From: Desulfuromonadaceae bacterium
GTDB taxonomy: Bacteria; Desulfobacterota; Desulfuromonadia; Geobacterales; Pseudopelobacteraceae
Length of the DNA: 59,283 nt
Reading direction: 5' to 3'
Assembly: GCA_028712075.1 (NCBI GenBank)
Contig: JAQTQX010000028.1
Location: forward strand, 1 to 59,283
Shown here: piece by piece, positions 27,762 through 35,498 of the stretch
How positions within the stretch are numbered: the first letter of the stretch is position 1
Layout of the letters: every line of letters begins with the position of its first letter
Made by a program: the position numbers and the translations under genes
Notes under the pieces: model-generated
Seen by the model: only the letters and a program-made list of their open reading frames with translations
Database searches by the model: none
What the model was told of the DNA's origin: nothing

Positions 27762-29339
27762 CTACAGGTCGTGCCCAGAGTAAGACTGGTTAAAACTCTT
27801 GTTGCAGAGCGGGAAATCGGGAACGATATTGCCGTGCACAGCCTGTTCAAGCGCCAGCCAGTTAACACTGGAAGGGTCACGGATGGCACAACGGTTGATT
27901 TCACCCTGCGGTCCGGACTGCAGCCAGTAGACGATTTCTCCGCGCCATCCCTCAACAACAGCCAGGCTGCTGCAATCAGGCGGGACTTTAGTCAGCATTA
28001 TTACCGTTTCTCCGTCAGGCAGCGTTGCCAGCAGTTCATGAATCAGACGAATTGAATCGCGTATTTCCTCAATCCGCACCCAGGCACGTGCATGAACATC
28101 ACATGAGTTAAGGACAACTACATGTGGTGGAAACCGGTCATACGGGCTGAAAGGGGCCTGAATGCGGCAGTCCAGAGCCTGCTCGCTGGCTCGGGCAACG
28201 TAGCCGACCGTGCCGAGCTCGCGGGCAGTCTTTGCCGTCAATATGCCGGTTCCGCGCAGGCGATCATCCAATGATGCGTTCAGGTCATACATGTTTACGA
28301 TCCGCTCAAACTCTTTCAGTAAATCTGTCAATTCCCGTCCTAGTGAAGCGGTCCCTTCATCTGCTGGATTGACGGCAATTCCCCCCGGAACGATCAGATC
28401 CATCAGATATCGATGCCCAAACAGGCGCTTGTTAATGCGCAGGAGCAGCTCCTTAAGACGCATGAACTGGTAGAAAAAAAAGGTAAAGGCAGCATCATTG
28501 GCAATGGCGCCAACATCACCCAGATGGTTGGCAATCCGTTCCAACTCAAGCATGATAGCTCGCAGCCAAGCGGCCCGGGAAGGAATACTCTGCCCGGTCA
28601 ACGTCTCAAGTGCCCTGCAGTAGGTTAATGCGTGGGCTACCGTTGAATCACCTGATGTCCTTCCGGCCAACTGTGCACCGTCATTCCATGACAGCTGTTC
28701 AAAGCGTTTTTCAATCCCTTTGTGCGTATAGCCGAGCCGTTCCTCCAGATTGAGAATATCTTCTCCCATTGCCTGAAAACGAAAATGCCCCGGTTCAATG
28801 ATCCCGGCATGCACTGGCCCTACCGGAATCTCGTAGACCCCCTCGCCTTCAGCTCGCACCCAGGCATAGTCCCCATCCACACGCGGCATTCGTTGACCGG
28901 CGGCAAAGGACTTGCGCAGCGGCCAGGCGTCGACCGGCCAATCCTCATGCTTGATCCAGGGGCGCAGATCTGAATGGATATGACCGGTCGGAGTCAACCC
29001 CATGAGACTCATGATCTGTCGCTCAAAGCGGAAGGCAGGTGCCAGTTTTTTTGATAAGCTGGGGAATGTGGGGTCATTATGTGGAATGTTGCAGCGGAGC
29101 AGCAGATATTCGGTTTCCCGGGCAAAACAGGCTAGCACCGCATACTGCCGCCCCAGAGGAGTTTCATCGACACCCCATTCGGCAACGAGACGAGCGCCGA
29201 CATCCTTCATCAGCCAGCCGATATCGTCAAACTGCTCACGAGGAACCAGTATCTGGGGGATGGCGACGGGATAGCAGTCACCGCAGAGAGTGGCGTTCGT
29301 GGCAAAATGATTCATGATGGTATCGCGGAGCAGGTTCAC
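27762..29339 (-). CDS. Ehr set B: NuoCD/HycE-like large subunit lacking NiFe ligands
   Basis: The 525-residue protein has a NuoC-like N-terminal part and a NuoD/HycE part starting near VGPVHAGIIEPGHFRFQ. Where hydrogenases carry the first CxxC it has RTSGDSTVAHALTYC, and the second reads DFPLCNKSFNQSYSGHDL, with a single cysteine. The tail FPLCNKSFN is identical to that of set A. The GTG at 29339 was chosen because AAAGGA lies about nine bases upstream; an in-frame ATG at 29315 is an alternative. As a NiFe-less member of the family it should not turn over hydrogen. Confidence 0.88.
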   Translation of the reverse strand: MNLLRDTIMNHFATNATLCGDCYPVAIPQILVPREQFDDIGWLMKDVGARLVAEWGVDETPLGRQYAVLACFARETEYLLLRCNIPHNDPTFPSLSKKLAPAFRFERQIMSLMGLTPTGHIHSDLRPWIKHEDWPVDAWPLRKSFAAGQRMPRVDGDYAWVRAEGEGVYEIPVGPVHAGIIEPGHFRFQAMGEDILNLEERLGYTHKGIEKRFEQLSWNDGAQLAGRTSGDSTVAHALTYCRALETLTGQSIPSRAAWLRAIMLELERIANHLGDVGAIANDAAFTFFFYQFMRLKELLLRINKRLFGHRYLMDLIVPGGIAVNPADEGTASLGRELTDLLKEFERIVNMYDLNASLDDRLRGTGILTAKTARELGTVGYVARASEQALDCRIQAPFSPYDRFPPHVVVLNSCDVHARAWVRIEEIRDSIRLIHELLATLPDGETVIMLTKVPPDCSSLAVVEGWRGEIVYWLQSGPQGEINRCAIRDPSSVNWLALEQAVHGNIVPDFPLCNKSFNQSYSGHDL

Positions 29340-29367
29340 CTGTGTAATTCCTTTGTATGCTGGGTGC

Positions 29368-30816
29368 TCATTTCAATATCTCCACCGCCAGATGGAACCA
29401 GTTCGCCAGGAATCCGGGGAGGTAGATCCCGAGAAGCAGCACCAGCGCCAGATGAAGAAACACCGGGATATTGGCGGCCGTCAGCGGCTTCTGTCCCGCC
29501 GGTATCAGCCCCGCCACCATCGGCTGCACCTTGCGGAACAGCGCGGCGAAAGCCACCGTCAGTCCCAGCAGCAGCAACGGCGCAAGGTACGGCGCATCCT
29601 TCATGGTGGCGGTAAGGATCAGGAATTCACTGGTAAAGATCCCGAAGGGGGGCATGCCGGCCAGCGCCATTACCCCCAGAAACATCCCCCACCCGACCGC
29701 CGGATTACCCCTGATCAGACCGCGGATATGGGACATTTCCTGGGTGCCGTGCATCTGGGCAGCATGGCCGACACTGAAAAAGGTGGCCGATTTGGCCAGA
29801 CTATGGACGATCATATGGAGAACTCCGCCGAATGTGGCGATCGGCCCGCCGAGACCGAAGGCAAAGGTGGCGATCCCCATATGCTCAATGGAGGAGTAGG
29901 CAAAGAGGCGCTTGATGTCTTTTTGCCGCAGCATGGAGAAAGCCGCCGTCAGCAGTGAGAGGAGGCCGAAACCCATCATGATGTTTCCGGCAAACCCGCT
30001 GCCGAGGGAACCATCAACCAGCGCTTTGCAGCGGATCAGGGCGTACAGGGCGATATTGAGCAGCAGACCGGAGAGCACCGCCGAAACCGGGGTCGGCCCC
30101 TCGCTATGGGCATCCGGAAGCCAGTTATGCAGCGGCACCAGACCGGCCTTGGTGCCGTAGCCGACCATCAGAAAGACAAAGGCGAGGCGCATGACGGTCG
30201 GGTCGAGCTGACTGCTGACCCGGCTCAGGTTGGTCCAGAGCAATGCATTACCCCCCGCCCCCAGTACCCGTTCGGCGGCAAAGTAGAGCAGCACCGTACC
30301 GAAGAGTGCCTGGGCGATGCCGACGCCGCAGAGTATGAAATACTTCCAGGCCGCCTCGATTGCGGTCGGGGTCCGGTAGAGCGACACCAGCAGGACAGTC
30401 GCCAGCGTCGCCAGCTCCATCGAGATCCAGAGCACGCCGAAATTGTTGGTCACCAGAGCGATCAGCATGGCGAAGATGAAGAGCTGAAACATGGCGTGAT
30501 AAAAACGCATCCGCCAGTGGCCGACCCGTCCATGTTCCCGCTCGACCCGCATGTAGCGGCGGCTGAAGACGGCGGTCGTGGTTGAAACCAGGGTGGTGAG
30601 GACGACCAGGGAGATATTCAGGTAATCGACAAAGAAGTAGGCAGAACCGGAAATGCTCCCCCCCTCGTGATAGACCTGCAGCGCCAGAACCAGCGACACG
30701 ATGAAGGTCAGCAGCGAGCCGCCGATGTTGACCTCGGGCGCAAAGCGCCAATCGCCGATAAAGGCCAGAATCAGCGCCACCAGGATCGATATGCCGAGGA
30801 GAGAGAGGAGGATCAT
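29368..30816 (-). CDS. Ehr set B: HyfF-like antiporter subunit
   Basis: The 482-residue protein has about 14 membrane segments and belongs to the NuoN/MrpD-like HyfF group. Key segments are ISMELATLATVLLV, GYGTKAGLVPLHNWLPDAHS and YSSIEHMGIATFAFGLGG. GGGGAAG precedes the ATG. In set A the matching gene is four bases from hyfE. Here 4,012 bases of unrelated genes separate the two. Confidence 0.9.
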   Translation of the reverse strand: MILLSLLGISILVALILAFIGDWRFAPEVNIGGSLLTFIVSLVLALQVYHEGGSISGSAYFFVDYLNISLVVLTTLVSTTTAVFSRRYMRVEREHGRVGHWRMRFYHAMFQLFIFAMLIALVTNNFGVLWISMELATLATVLLVSLYRTPTAIEAAWKYFILCGVGIAQALFGTVLLYFAAERVLGAGGNALLWTNLSRVSSQLDPTVMRLAFVFLMVGYGTKAGLVPLHNWLPDAHSEGPTPVSAVLSGLLLNIALYALIRCKALVDGSLGSGFAGNIMMGFGLLSLLTAAFSMLRQKDIKRLFAYSSIEHMGIATFAFGLGGPIATFGGVLHMIVHSLAKSATFFSVGHAAQMHGTQEMSHIRGLIRGNPAVGWGMFLGVMALAGMPPFGIFTSEFLILTATMKDAPYLAPLLLLGLTVAFAALFRKVQPMVAGLIPAGQKPLTAANIPVFLHLALVLLLGIYLPGFLANWFHLAVEILK

Positions 30817-30958
30817 TGTCTAGTCACTTCCCCTCATTGTGCCGTGTCCCATTTGTTTCATATATGTCCCCAATGTCCCTATTAACACAAATGTTTGCAT
30901 CTTCGGTTTTCGGTTTGACCGTCCGAACGGATACTTCCTCAGCGAATCTTTCCTTCTG

Positions 30959-31252
30959 CTATCGCCTCAAAGACTTCTTCCAAACTTTGCTGAACATAGC
31001 CAATGACTCGACGACTTCTGCCGGCGCTTTTGCTTGAACAGCAATATTGCGAATGATCAGCACTGTTTTGCGCATGTACTCCAAATCTCTAACAGCCTCC
31101 CAACTCATGGCTTCGTCAATTTGGAACAGAAGGCGGTCAGAATCTTGGAATGGGTGGCACTTCACCACCTCGTCTCTCAAAAACTGCCACGCGCCCTGCA
31201 GATCTGATAAAGCCGTCTTGCAGACGGAGTTTTGTTCTTTTACAAATGGCAT
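30959..31252 (-). CDS. Hypothetical protein
   Basis: The 97-residue product is charged and helical, with no motif I recognise and no signal or membrane segment. AAAGG lies 12-13 bases before the ATG, a little far. It is the island gene nearest hyfF. The composition looks like a real protein, but the frame after its stop continues with EVFEAIAEGKIR-like residues in another phase. The C-terminus may therefore have been altered. Confidence 0.5.
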   Translation of the reverse strand: MPFVKEQNSVCKTALSDLQGAWQFLRDEVVKCHPFQDSDRLLFQIDEAMSWEAVRDLEYMRKTVLIIRNIAVQAKAPAEVVESLAMFSKVWKKSLRR

Positions 31253-31284
31253 CTGTAGAAGTTACCTTTCCATAATGGGCGGCA

Positions 31285-31719
31285 TCATTCCCGCCAGGTT
31301 ATGCAATTTTCCTCACACCACTCACGGGCAATCACTTTGTACTCCTCATCCCTGAACCGATACCAACCATCCTCGACGCCATGCCTGCGAATGGCGTCCT
31401 TGAACCTGCGGAACGCTCCTCTCCCGGTAATGGAACGGAACAGATCATTCGCAACCTTCAGATTTGAGACCGTGCGGCAGAAACGTTCCATGACGGAATA
31501 TTCGTGTATGTCGTATCGTGAAGGTAGCGGGACATAGTCGCCGTCATCCTCGCGAGCCAGGACATCCGCAGTCATTCGGATAGCATCCTGCTCCCATTCC
31601 GGTCGGTCATCCAGCGATTCGTCACATTCGGCGGCATGGATATACTCATCGGAGACCGTTATGAATTCCCCGGTACTGCGTTTGAAATATACCGTCATTG
31701 TATCGAAAATGATCTGCAT
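31285..31719 (-). CDS. UPF0158 family protein, N-terminus probably broken
   Basis: The 144-residue product matches UPF0158, a family of small cytoplasmic proteins of unknown function. Segments such as MTVYFKRSTGEFITVSDEY and the end YKVIAREWCEENCI fit. The family usually begins with an SLNDIVQEM-like helix; here that helix is encoded just upstream, in frame, but after a stop and without a start codon. The AGGAG before the ATG at 31719 touches it directly, a poor spacing. A one-base change in a six-C run at 31752-31757 would join this frame to the upstream gene, so the present start may be an artefact of that lesion. Confidence 0.65.
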   Translation of the reverse strand: MQIIFDTMTVYFKRSTGEFITVSDEYIHAAECDESLDDRPEWEQDAIRMTADVLAREDDGDYVPLPSRYDIHEYSVMERFCRTVSNLKVANDLFRSITGRGAFRRFKDAIRRHGVEDGWYRFRDEEYKVIAREWCEENCITWRE

Positions 31720-31933
31720 CTCCTGAACGATGTCGTTCAGGGAAACCGGCGCCCCCCTGTTTCATCAGCTCCACGGAGCGCGGCGCAGCGACGGAACGTT
31801 CGACAGCTTCCATTTCTTCCCATGTAACGCCATAGGGCGCACCGCCCTCAGTATATCCGGCGATATAGGCAAAATGCTCATCGCTATCGGTGGGAATCTG
31901 TTCGGGTATTCGCTTTTTTGGTTTCTTTTTCAT
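31646..31933 (-). CDS. Small protein, C-terminus possibly frameshifted
   Basis: From the ATG at 31933 the frame gives 95 residues. The first 65 (KKKPKKRIPEQIPTDSDEH, then AYIAGYTEGGAPYGVTWEE) look like a conserved small protein. The last 30, after the six-C run at 31752-31757, do not, and overlap UPF0158 in another phase. If one base of the run were absent, the frame would pass through MKQGAPVSLNDIVQEM into UPF0158. So it may be the N-terminal half of one gene, or a separate gene with a spoiled end. Function is unknown. Confidence 0.5.
   Translation of the reverse strand: MKKKPKKRIPEQIPTDSDEHFAYIAGYTEGGAPYGVTWEEMEAVERSVAAPRSVELMKQGGAGFPERHRSGDADHFRYNDGIFQTQYRGIHNGLR
31752..31757. repeat. Six-C homopolymer at a frame junction
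   Basis: The run (GGGGGG on the coding strand) lies exactly where the reading frame of the small upstream gene departs from that of UPF0158. Confidence 0.7.
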
Positions 31934-32037
31934 GCTGATATACCTGTGCGATTTGCAGATAGAACGTTGTGGGCGCTGTGCTGGCGGCTTTTCGGTCAAG
32001 CCCATGACCTTATTTGCCACTGGCCCAATTGGCGCCC

Positions 32038-32400
32038 TTACTTCCAGAGATTTCTCACTCTTACGGATCGAGGAGTAATTGTCACCATTGCTCCTGCCAG
32101 CAATTTGTCCTTGATAGTTGCCAACACTCGTAGCAATAGTTTCGCCATTTCGTTAGACCGGAGTCCTTCAATACGAACCCTGACGACTGAAGGCATAATC
32201 GCCCCCTGCAAAACAAGCAAAGCATGAAAATCTGCATCAAGTGTAACGACCGTACGCCCTTGTTGTTTGGCGATAGTAAGAATTTCACTATCCTTTGACC
32301 TGTTGAGACCGACTTCTGCAGTATGCACAACATCCCAGCCTGCGTCACGCAGGATTGCTGCTGATGTTATCGGCAATCCCTGATCGAGGAGCAACTTCAT
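32038..32400 (-). CDS. DUF5615 PIN-like protein, probable toxin
   Basis: The 120-residue product begins MKLLLDQGLPITSAAILRDAG and contains VVTLDADFHALL, the two acidic motifs of the DUF5615 PIN-like family. Members are thought to be RNases of toxin-antitoxin pairs. Its ATG overlaps the stop of the DUF433 gene by one base, with GAGG inside that gene. The usual partner, DUF433, therefore lies directly upstream, which supports the call. Confidence 0.82.
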   Translation of the reverse strand: MKLLLDQGLPITSAAILRDAGWDVVHTAEVGLNRSKDSEILTIAKQQGRTVVTLDADFHALLVLQGAIMPSVVRVRIEGLRSNEMAKLLLRVLATIKDKLLAGAMVTITPRSVRVRNLWK

Positions 32401-32633
32401 CAGGCAGCCTCGTCAAGCATGGTAATGGAATCGTCCATTGTCAGCGCTGCATACGCCAAAACCTGTCTGATATCCTCACTCTCAAGTTCCGGATATTCTT
32501 TGAATAGTTCGGTATTGTCCGGATAAATCGACAGCGAATCAAGTACGCGCTTGACGGTGAGCCGCATTCCACGGATGCACGGTTGACCGTTCATTTGTTC
32601 GGGATCAATGGTGATTCTATCTAATTTTTGCAT
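32400..32633 (-). CDS. DUF433 protein, probable antitoxin
   Basis: The 77-residue protein has the DUF433 pattern: ITIDPEQMNGQPCIRGMRLTV, then a helical C-terminal part (EDIRQVLAYAAL). DUF433 proteins pair with DUF5615 PIN-like toxins and are predicted DNA-binding antitoxins. AAAGGAG precedes the ATG by eight bases. It is one base from its partner. Confidence 0.85.
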   Translation of the reverse strand: MQKLDRITIDPEQMNGQPCIRGMRLTVKRVLDSLSIYPDNTELFKEYPELESEDIRQVLAYAALTMDDSITMLDEAA

Positions 32634-32692
32634 GTGATGCTCCTTTCTTACTTAGCAATAGCGACGTCATTATACATCCAGACTTTTTCTAC

Positions 32693-32880
32693 TCACCCGC
32701 ACTCCGAGCAACGTTCCTCACCGGTCTCCTCGTTATATTCCAGAACAGCTCCGCAGGTTGGGCAGATGTTTTCATCCGTGCCTCAATCGCAACAAATGTC
32801 TCATATCAAGGACAGATCCCTCCGGGTTTATCGGTTCTGGGGATTACCAGCTTGACTGGTGTATCCCCATGTTCGCTCAT
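32693..32880 (-). pseudogene. Decayed zinc-ribbon protein gene
   Basis: The ATG at 32880 overlaps the DUF4238 stop as ATGA and opens 24 codons (MSEHGDTPVKLVIPRTDKPG and on) to a TGA at 32808-32806. The same frame continues as YETFVAIEAR. A different phase then encodes DENICPTCGAVLEYNEETG followed by ERCSECG, a four-cysteine zinc ribbon, ending at 32693. One stop and one frameshift thus break what looks like a single gene of about 62 codons. A TGA reading as selenocysteine seems unlikely because of the frameshift. Confidence 0.5.
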
Positions 32881-33857
32881 CTTTTCCTACTAGGTCTCTT
32901 ATGATCGATTCGCTTGAAATGACGTAAAACATCACTTGAATTCAATATCATTCCATCCGTTGAATAGAATTCAAACTCATTGATCGGAGAGTAGATTTGT
33001 CGGTCGCTTCCTTCGATAATGGCAGTATTGACCATGGCAATGACTTTTCTGTCAGCGATGATTTTTCTTTGTGAACCTTCAAATGTCCCAATAAGTACTA
33101 ACTCCTTTGACAGAGGAAAGACAATCTCGGTCCCTGCCACTGCATGCCCTGGGGGAAAGCATTTTTCACCTGCTGGATCACTCCACCTGAGCCTTACCGG
33201 ATGATCGCAGCAAACAAAATGGCCTGCACAGTCATCAGCTACTAGCAATGTCCATTTTCTTGCCTGCAAAGTATTAATAACCGTTTCAAGCGCATGAAAT
33301 TCTGCGGGGATAAAGAGTCCATTTCCAACTTTTATGTCGTATCTTTTTTCTTCATAAAACTTAAGCATTTCCTCGTACGATATATCAGGGAGATCAGTGC
33401 CATAACCATCCTCCTTCATTTGTTTTACAGAGGATTCCCATCGTTCTTTTGTGGCTAGAGTAAGACCTGTAATTTGCTCGGCAATCTGCTTGACAAAATC
33501 AGCGTGCCCTTCACGCACACGTGGGTTTCTAACTGACAACAACGCAATCAGGTTGACCGTACATAGCCACTCATCAGCTTCAGGCATTTCTCTTTTTTCA
33601 CATATATACCGGATAACTCTTGCTGCTTCAGTTTCAAAAGCAGACAGGGATGTTTCAAGCGAATCAGGCGGCAAATTTTCAGCATTTATCCTGTTAAAGT
33701 CGCGTACGGTTCCGATATTCTTTGGATTTGTCGGATGCGGAAGCCACGCTCCTTTGTGCAGGTCAAAAACATATACTTTTGCAGTCTTATGCGGTTTTCT
33801 CGCAAATCCTTTTAGGTAAAATTGAGGGATGTAGTGGTGCTGCCGGGCTGTAGCCAT
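32877..33857 (-). CDS. DUF4238 family protein
   Basis: The 326-residue protein starts RQHHYIPQFYLKGFA, the signature of DUF4238, and has FVCCDHPVRL and AGTEIVFPLSKELVL in the expected later positions. The role is unknown; members are scattered in bacterial accessory regions and may be nucleases or defence proteins. I saw no membrane segment. It is translationally linked to the decayed zinc-ribbon gene by an ATGA overlap. Codon use is more AT-rich than in the flanking Ehr genes. Confidence 0.85.
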   Translation of the reverse strand: MATARQHHYIPQFYLKGFARKPHKTAKVYVFDLHKGAWLPHPTNPKNIGTVRDFNRINAENLPPDSLETSLSAFETEAARVIRYICEKREMPEADEWLCTVNLIALLSVRNPRVREGHADFVKQIAEQITGLTLATKERWESSVKQMKEDGYGTDLPDISYEEMLKFYEEKRYDIKVGNGLFIPAEFHALETVINTLQARKWTLLVADDCAGHFVCCDHPVRLRWSDPAGEKCFPPGHAVAGTEIVFPLSKELVLIGTFEGSQRKIIADRKVIAMVNTAIIEGSDRQIYSPINEFEFYSTDGMILNSSDVLRHFKRIDHKRPSRKR

Positions 33858-34220
33858 TGTTTATCCAATTAATCCTATAAGCGAACAACTTGTTGACCAG
33901 CCCCACGCGCGCGTGAACCGGTGATCTGCCTAATATGGATATTTAGACTATGAACATGAAAATACGCTAGAAAAAAAAGATCGGTTAGCCCCCGACACCA
34001 ACAAAACAGCCCATTGACTTCAAACGTGTTCAGCACACAATGCCTGATGATTCTTCTTGAGCCAGACCAGCACATCCGCACGCAGCTCATCAACAAACTC
34101 TGTTCAACTGCATCGCCTCGCCGTACAATTGTATTTTTATTCAATACAAAAAGACCGCACCAGAATCATTGATTGCCTTGTTCCTCTTATCCAAGCCCGC
34201 CACCTACGCCCTTCCCCCCG
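33858..34220. other. Island intergenic region with gene fragments only
   Basis: No complete gene is visible in these 363 bases. On the minus strand, 34097 to about 34020 encodes EFVDELRADVLVWLKKNHQA between stops, which looks like a piece of a former gene. An AT-rich stretch near the DUF4238 start may hold its promoter. Confidence 0.45.
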
Positions 34221-34532
34221 CTACAAATTTAACGCAAAACCGACAGCCTTCTGTATTTCAATCAACTTCTCTTTTGAAAGCGCAGTAATTACCGAACCGA
34301 TTTTTGATTTTGAAACGGTCTGGATGTGGTCACAGTTTATGGCGCAGTTGGTATTCATTCCGTCCTGCCTTGATAAAAATACTTCGCTCGGAATGTCTCT
34401 TACGGTTGATGTTATCGGCGCAATGGTAACCTCATTCATATATTCCAGAATGGAGTTCCTTGTCAGAATAACCACGGGGCGTTTTTTGTCGGGTGCAATG
34501 AATTTGTACCATCGTACTTCGCCCCGCTTCAT
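34221..34532 (-). CDS. MazF/PemK-family toxin
   Basis: The 103-residue protein opens MKRGEVRWYKFIAPDKKRPV and continues VVILTRNS and APITSTVRDIPSEV. These are the usual MazF segments, with the basic active-site arginine present. MazF toxins cut mRNA at short sequences; the specificity here is unknown. Its start overlaps the stop of the ribbon-helix-helix antitoxin gene by four bases. Confidence 0.88.
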   Translation of the reverse strand: MKRGEVRWYKFIAPDKKRPVVILTRNSILEYMNEVTIAPITSTVRDIPSEVFLSRQDGMNTNCAINCDHIQTVSKSKIGSVITALSKEKLIEIQKAVGFALNL

Positions 34533-34762
34533 TCATCACCCCATTCCTGCTCGGATTCCCAAACACTGAATTCATTTGTTCCGGTGGGAAATCGCTCGTA
34601 TCCATTTTTATGGCTTTTTTCGAGCATGGCGATATTCACCCGCTTAATGGCCTCCTGTAAGGCTTTTCTGGTAAAAGCGGAACGGGTCGTTTTGAGTTGT
34701 TTTACAACATTGTCTACGTCGTCCACCAGGTTATCATCCAACGTCATCTGAATTGTTCTCAT
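34529..34762 (-). CDS. Ribbon-helix-helix antitoxin
   Basis: From the ATG at 34762 (AGAGGTG just upstream) the 77-residue product begins MRTIQMTLDDNLVDDVDNVV, a typical ribbon-helix-helix strand and helix, followed by TRSAFTRKALQEAI. The acidic C-terminus should bind and neutralise the toxin. It would repress its own operon at the palindrome 34779-34808. Confidence 0.87.
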   Translation of the reverse strand: MRTIQMTLDDNLVDDVDNVVKQLKTTRSAFTRKALQEAIKRVNIAMLEKSHKNGYERFPTGTNEFSVWESEQEWGDE

Positions 34763-34778
34763 AGTCACCTCTTAGTGA

Positions 34779-34808
34779 TGTGGATATATATAGCTATAAT
34801 AATCCACA
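34779..34808. promoter_or_regulatory. Operator palindrome of the RHH/MazF pair
   Basis: Half-sites TGTGGAT and ATCCACA flank an AT-rich centre with TATAGCTATA. The two 15-base halves match in 13 of 15 positions as inverted repeats. It lies 17 bases before the antitoxin start, where an autorepressing RHH protein would bind. Confidence 0.65.
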
Positions 34809-34828
34809 TTATGGCGGGAGTCAAAATT

Positions 34829-35494
34829 TCAATCCGTCTCCTTCAATTTTGCCATCTGCTCCACATCGAGACTCTCAAAGGTGGTATTGATATGAAAGAA
34901 AAAGATACCGAAGATAAAGGCCGCAATGAGCAGGTCGAGCGCCACCCCCAGCTCCACGACCATCGGCATGCCGTAGGTGGCACTGGTGGCGGCAAAGAAC
35001 AGGCCGTTCTCCATGGCCAGAAATCCCAGAATCTGCGTCACGGCATGGCGGCGGGTCACCATCATCAACATCCCCAGCATGATCGTCGCCAATGCGACCG
35101 CGAGGGTGGAGCGGGTCATCAGATTGGAGAGTTCCCGGATCGGCGCCGTCAGGTGATAACTGAAGACGACCAGTATGATGCCGAGCAGCATGGTAGTGGG
35201 AACATTGACAACCGCCTCGATATCGCGATGGATCTTCAGCTTGTGCACCAGCTTGTAGAGAATATAGGGGAGCAGAATGACCTTCATTCCGAGCGTCAGG
35301 AGTGAGGAGATATACAGATGGTGTTCACCGCTGGCATAGCCGATGACCGCCGTGCTCAGTGACAGTAACAAGCCCTGCCAGGCAAAAATATGCACCAGTC
35401 CCATGATCTTGCGCTGGGCCAGCAGGGCAAAGGCACTCAGCAGTATCAGGGCCGCCAGAAGGCTGTTTAACTGGGCTGCAAAGGTGTGGGTCAT
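34829..35494 (-). CDS. Ehr set B: HyfE-like membrane subunit
   Basis: The 221-residue protein has about six membrane segments and the HyfE/NuoK-type LGFLAMENGLFFAATSATYG with its glutamate. It follows hyfD by four bases and is the last Ehr gene before the island. Its partner hyfF now starts 4 kb downstream. Confidence 0.87.
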   Translation of the reverse strand: MTHTFAAQLNSLLAALILLSAFALLAQRKIMGLVHIFAWQGLLLSLSTAVIGYASGEHHLYISSLLTLGMKVILLPYILYKLVHKLKIHRDIEAVVNVPTTMLLGIILVVFSYHLTAPIRELSNLMTRSTLAVALATIMLGMLMMVTRRHAVTQILGFLAMENGLFFAATSATYGMPMVVELGVALDLLIAAFIFGIFFFHINTTFESLDVEQMAKLKETD

Positions 35495-35498
35495 GTCG

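Larger units (their letters stand above)
30817..34828. mobile_element. Genomic island of small genes inside the Ehr set B operon
   Basis: This 4-kb segment separates hyfE from hyfF. It holds toxin-antitoxin genes, a DUF4238 gene, decayed genes and orphan small genes, all read in the operon's direction. No integrase, transposase or flanking direct repeat is visible, so the mode of entry is unknown. The boundaries given are simply the flanking Ehr genes. Near its hyfF end, at about 30844-30880, GTCCC/GTCCCC recurs three times, a degenerate repeat. It is a site of accumulated insertions rather than a proven mobile element. Confidence 0.6.

Noticed and set aside
20237..29339. [NiFe] hydrogenase (Hyf/Hyc-type) activity for the two large subunits
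   Set aside because: Both CxxC metal-binding positions are missing in each protein, so they are called Ehr-type, not hydrogenases.
32806..32808. Selenocysteine reading of the TGA in the zinc-ribbon gene
   Set aside because: A frameshift follows downstream, so decay is a simpler explanation, and no SECIS-like stem was seen.
33858..33960. Integron attC site in the island
   Set aside because: AACAA/TTGTT pairing exists, but the paired core sites of an attC could not be found.
30817..34828. Insertion sequence or prophage as the island's vehicle
   Set aside because: No transposase, integrase or terminal repeats were found.
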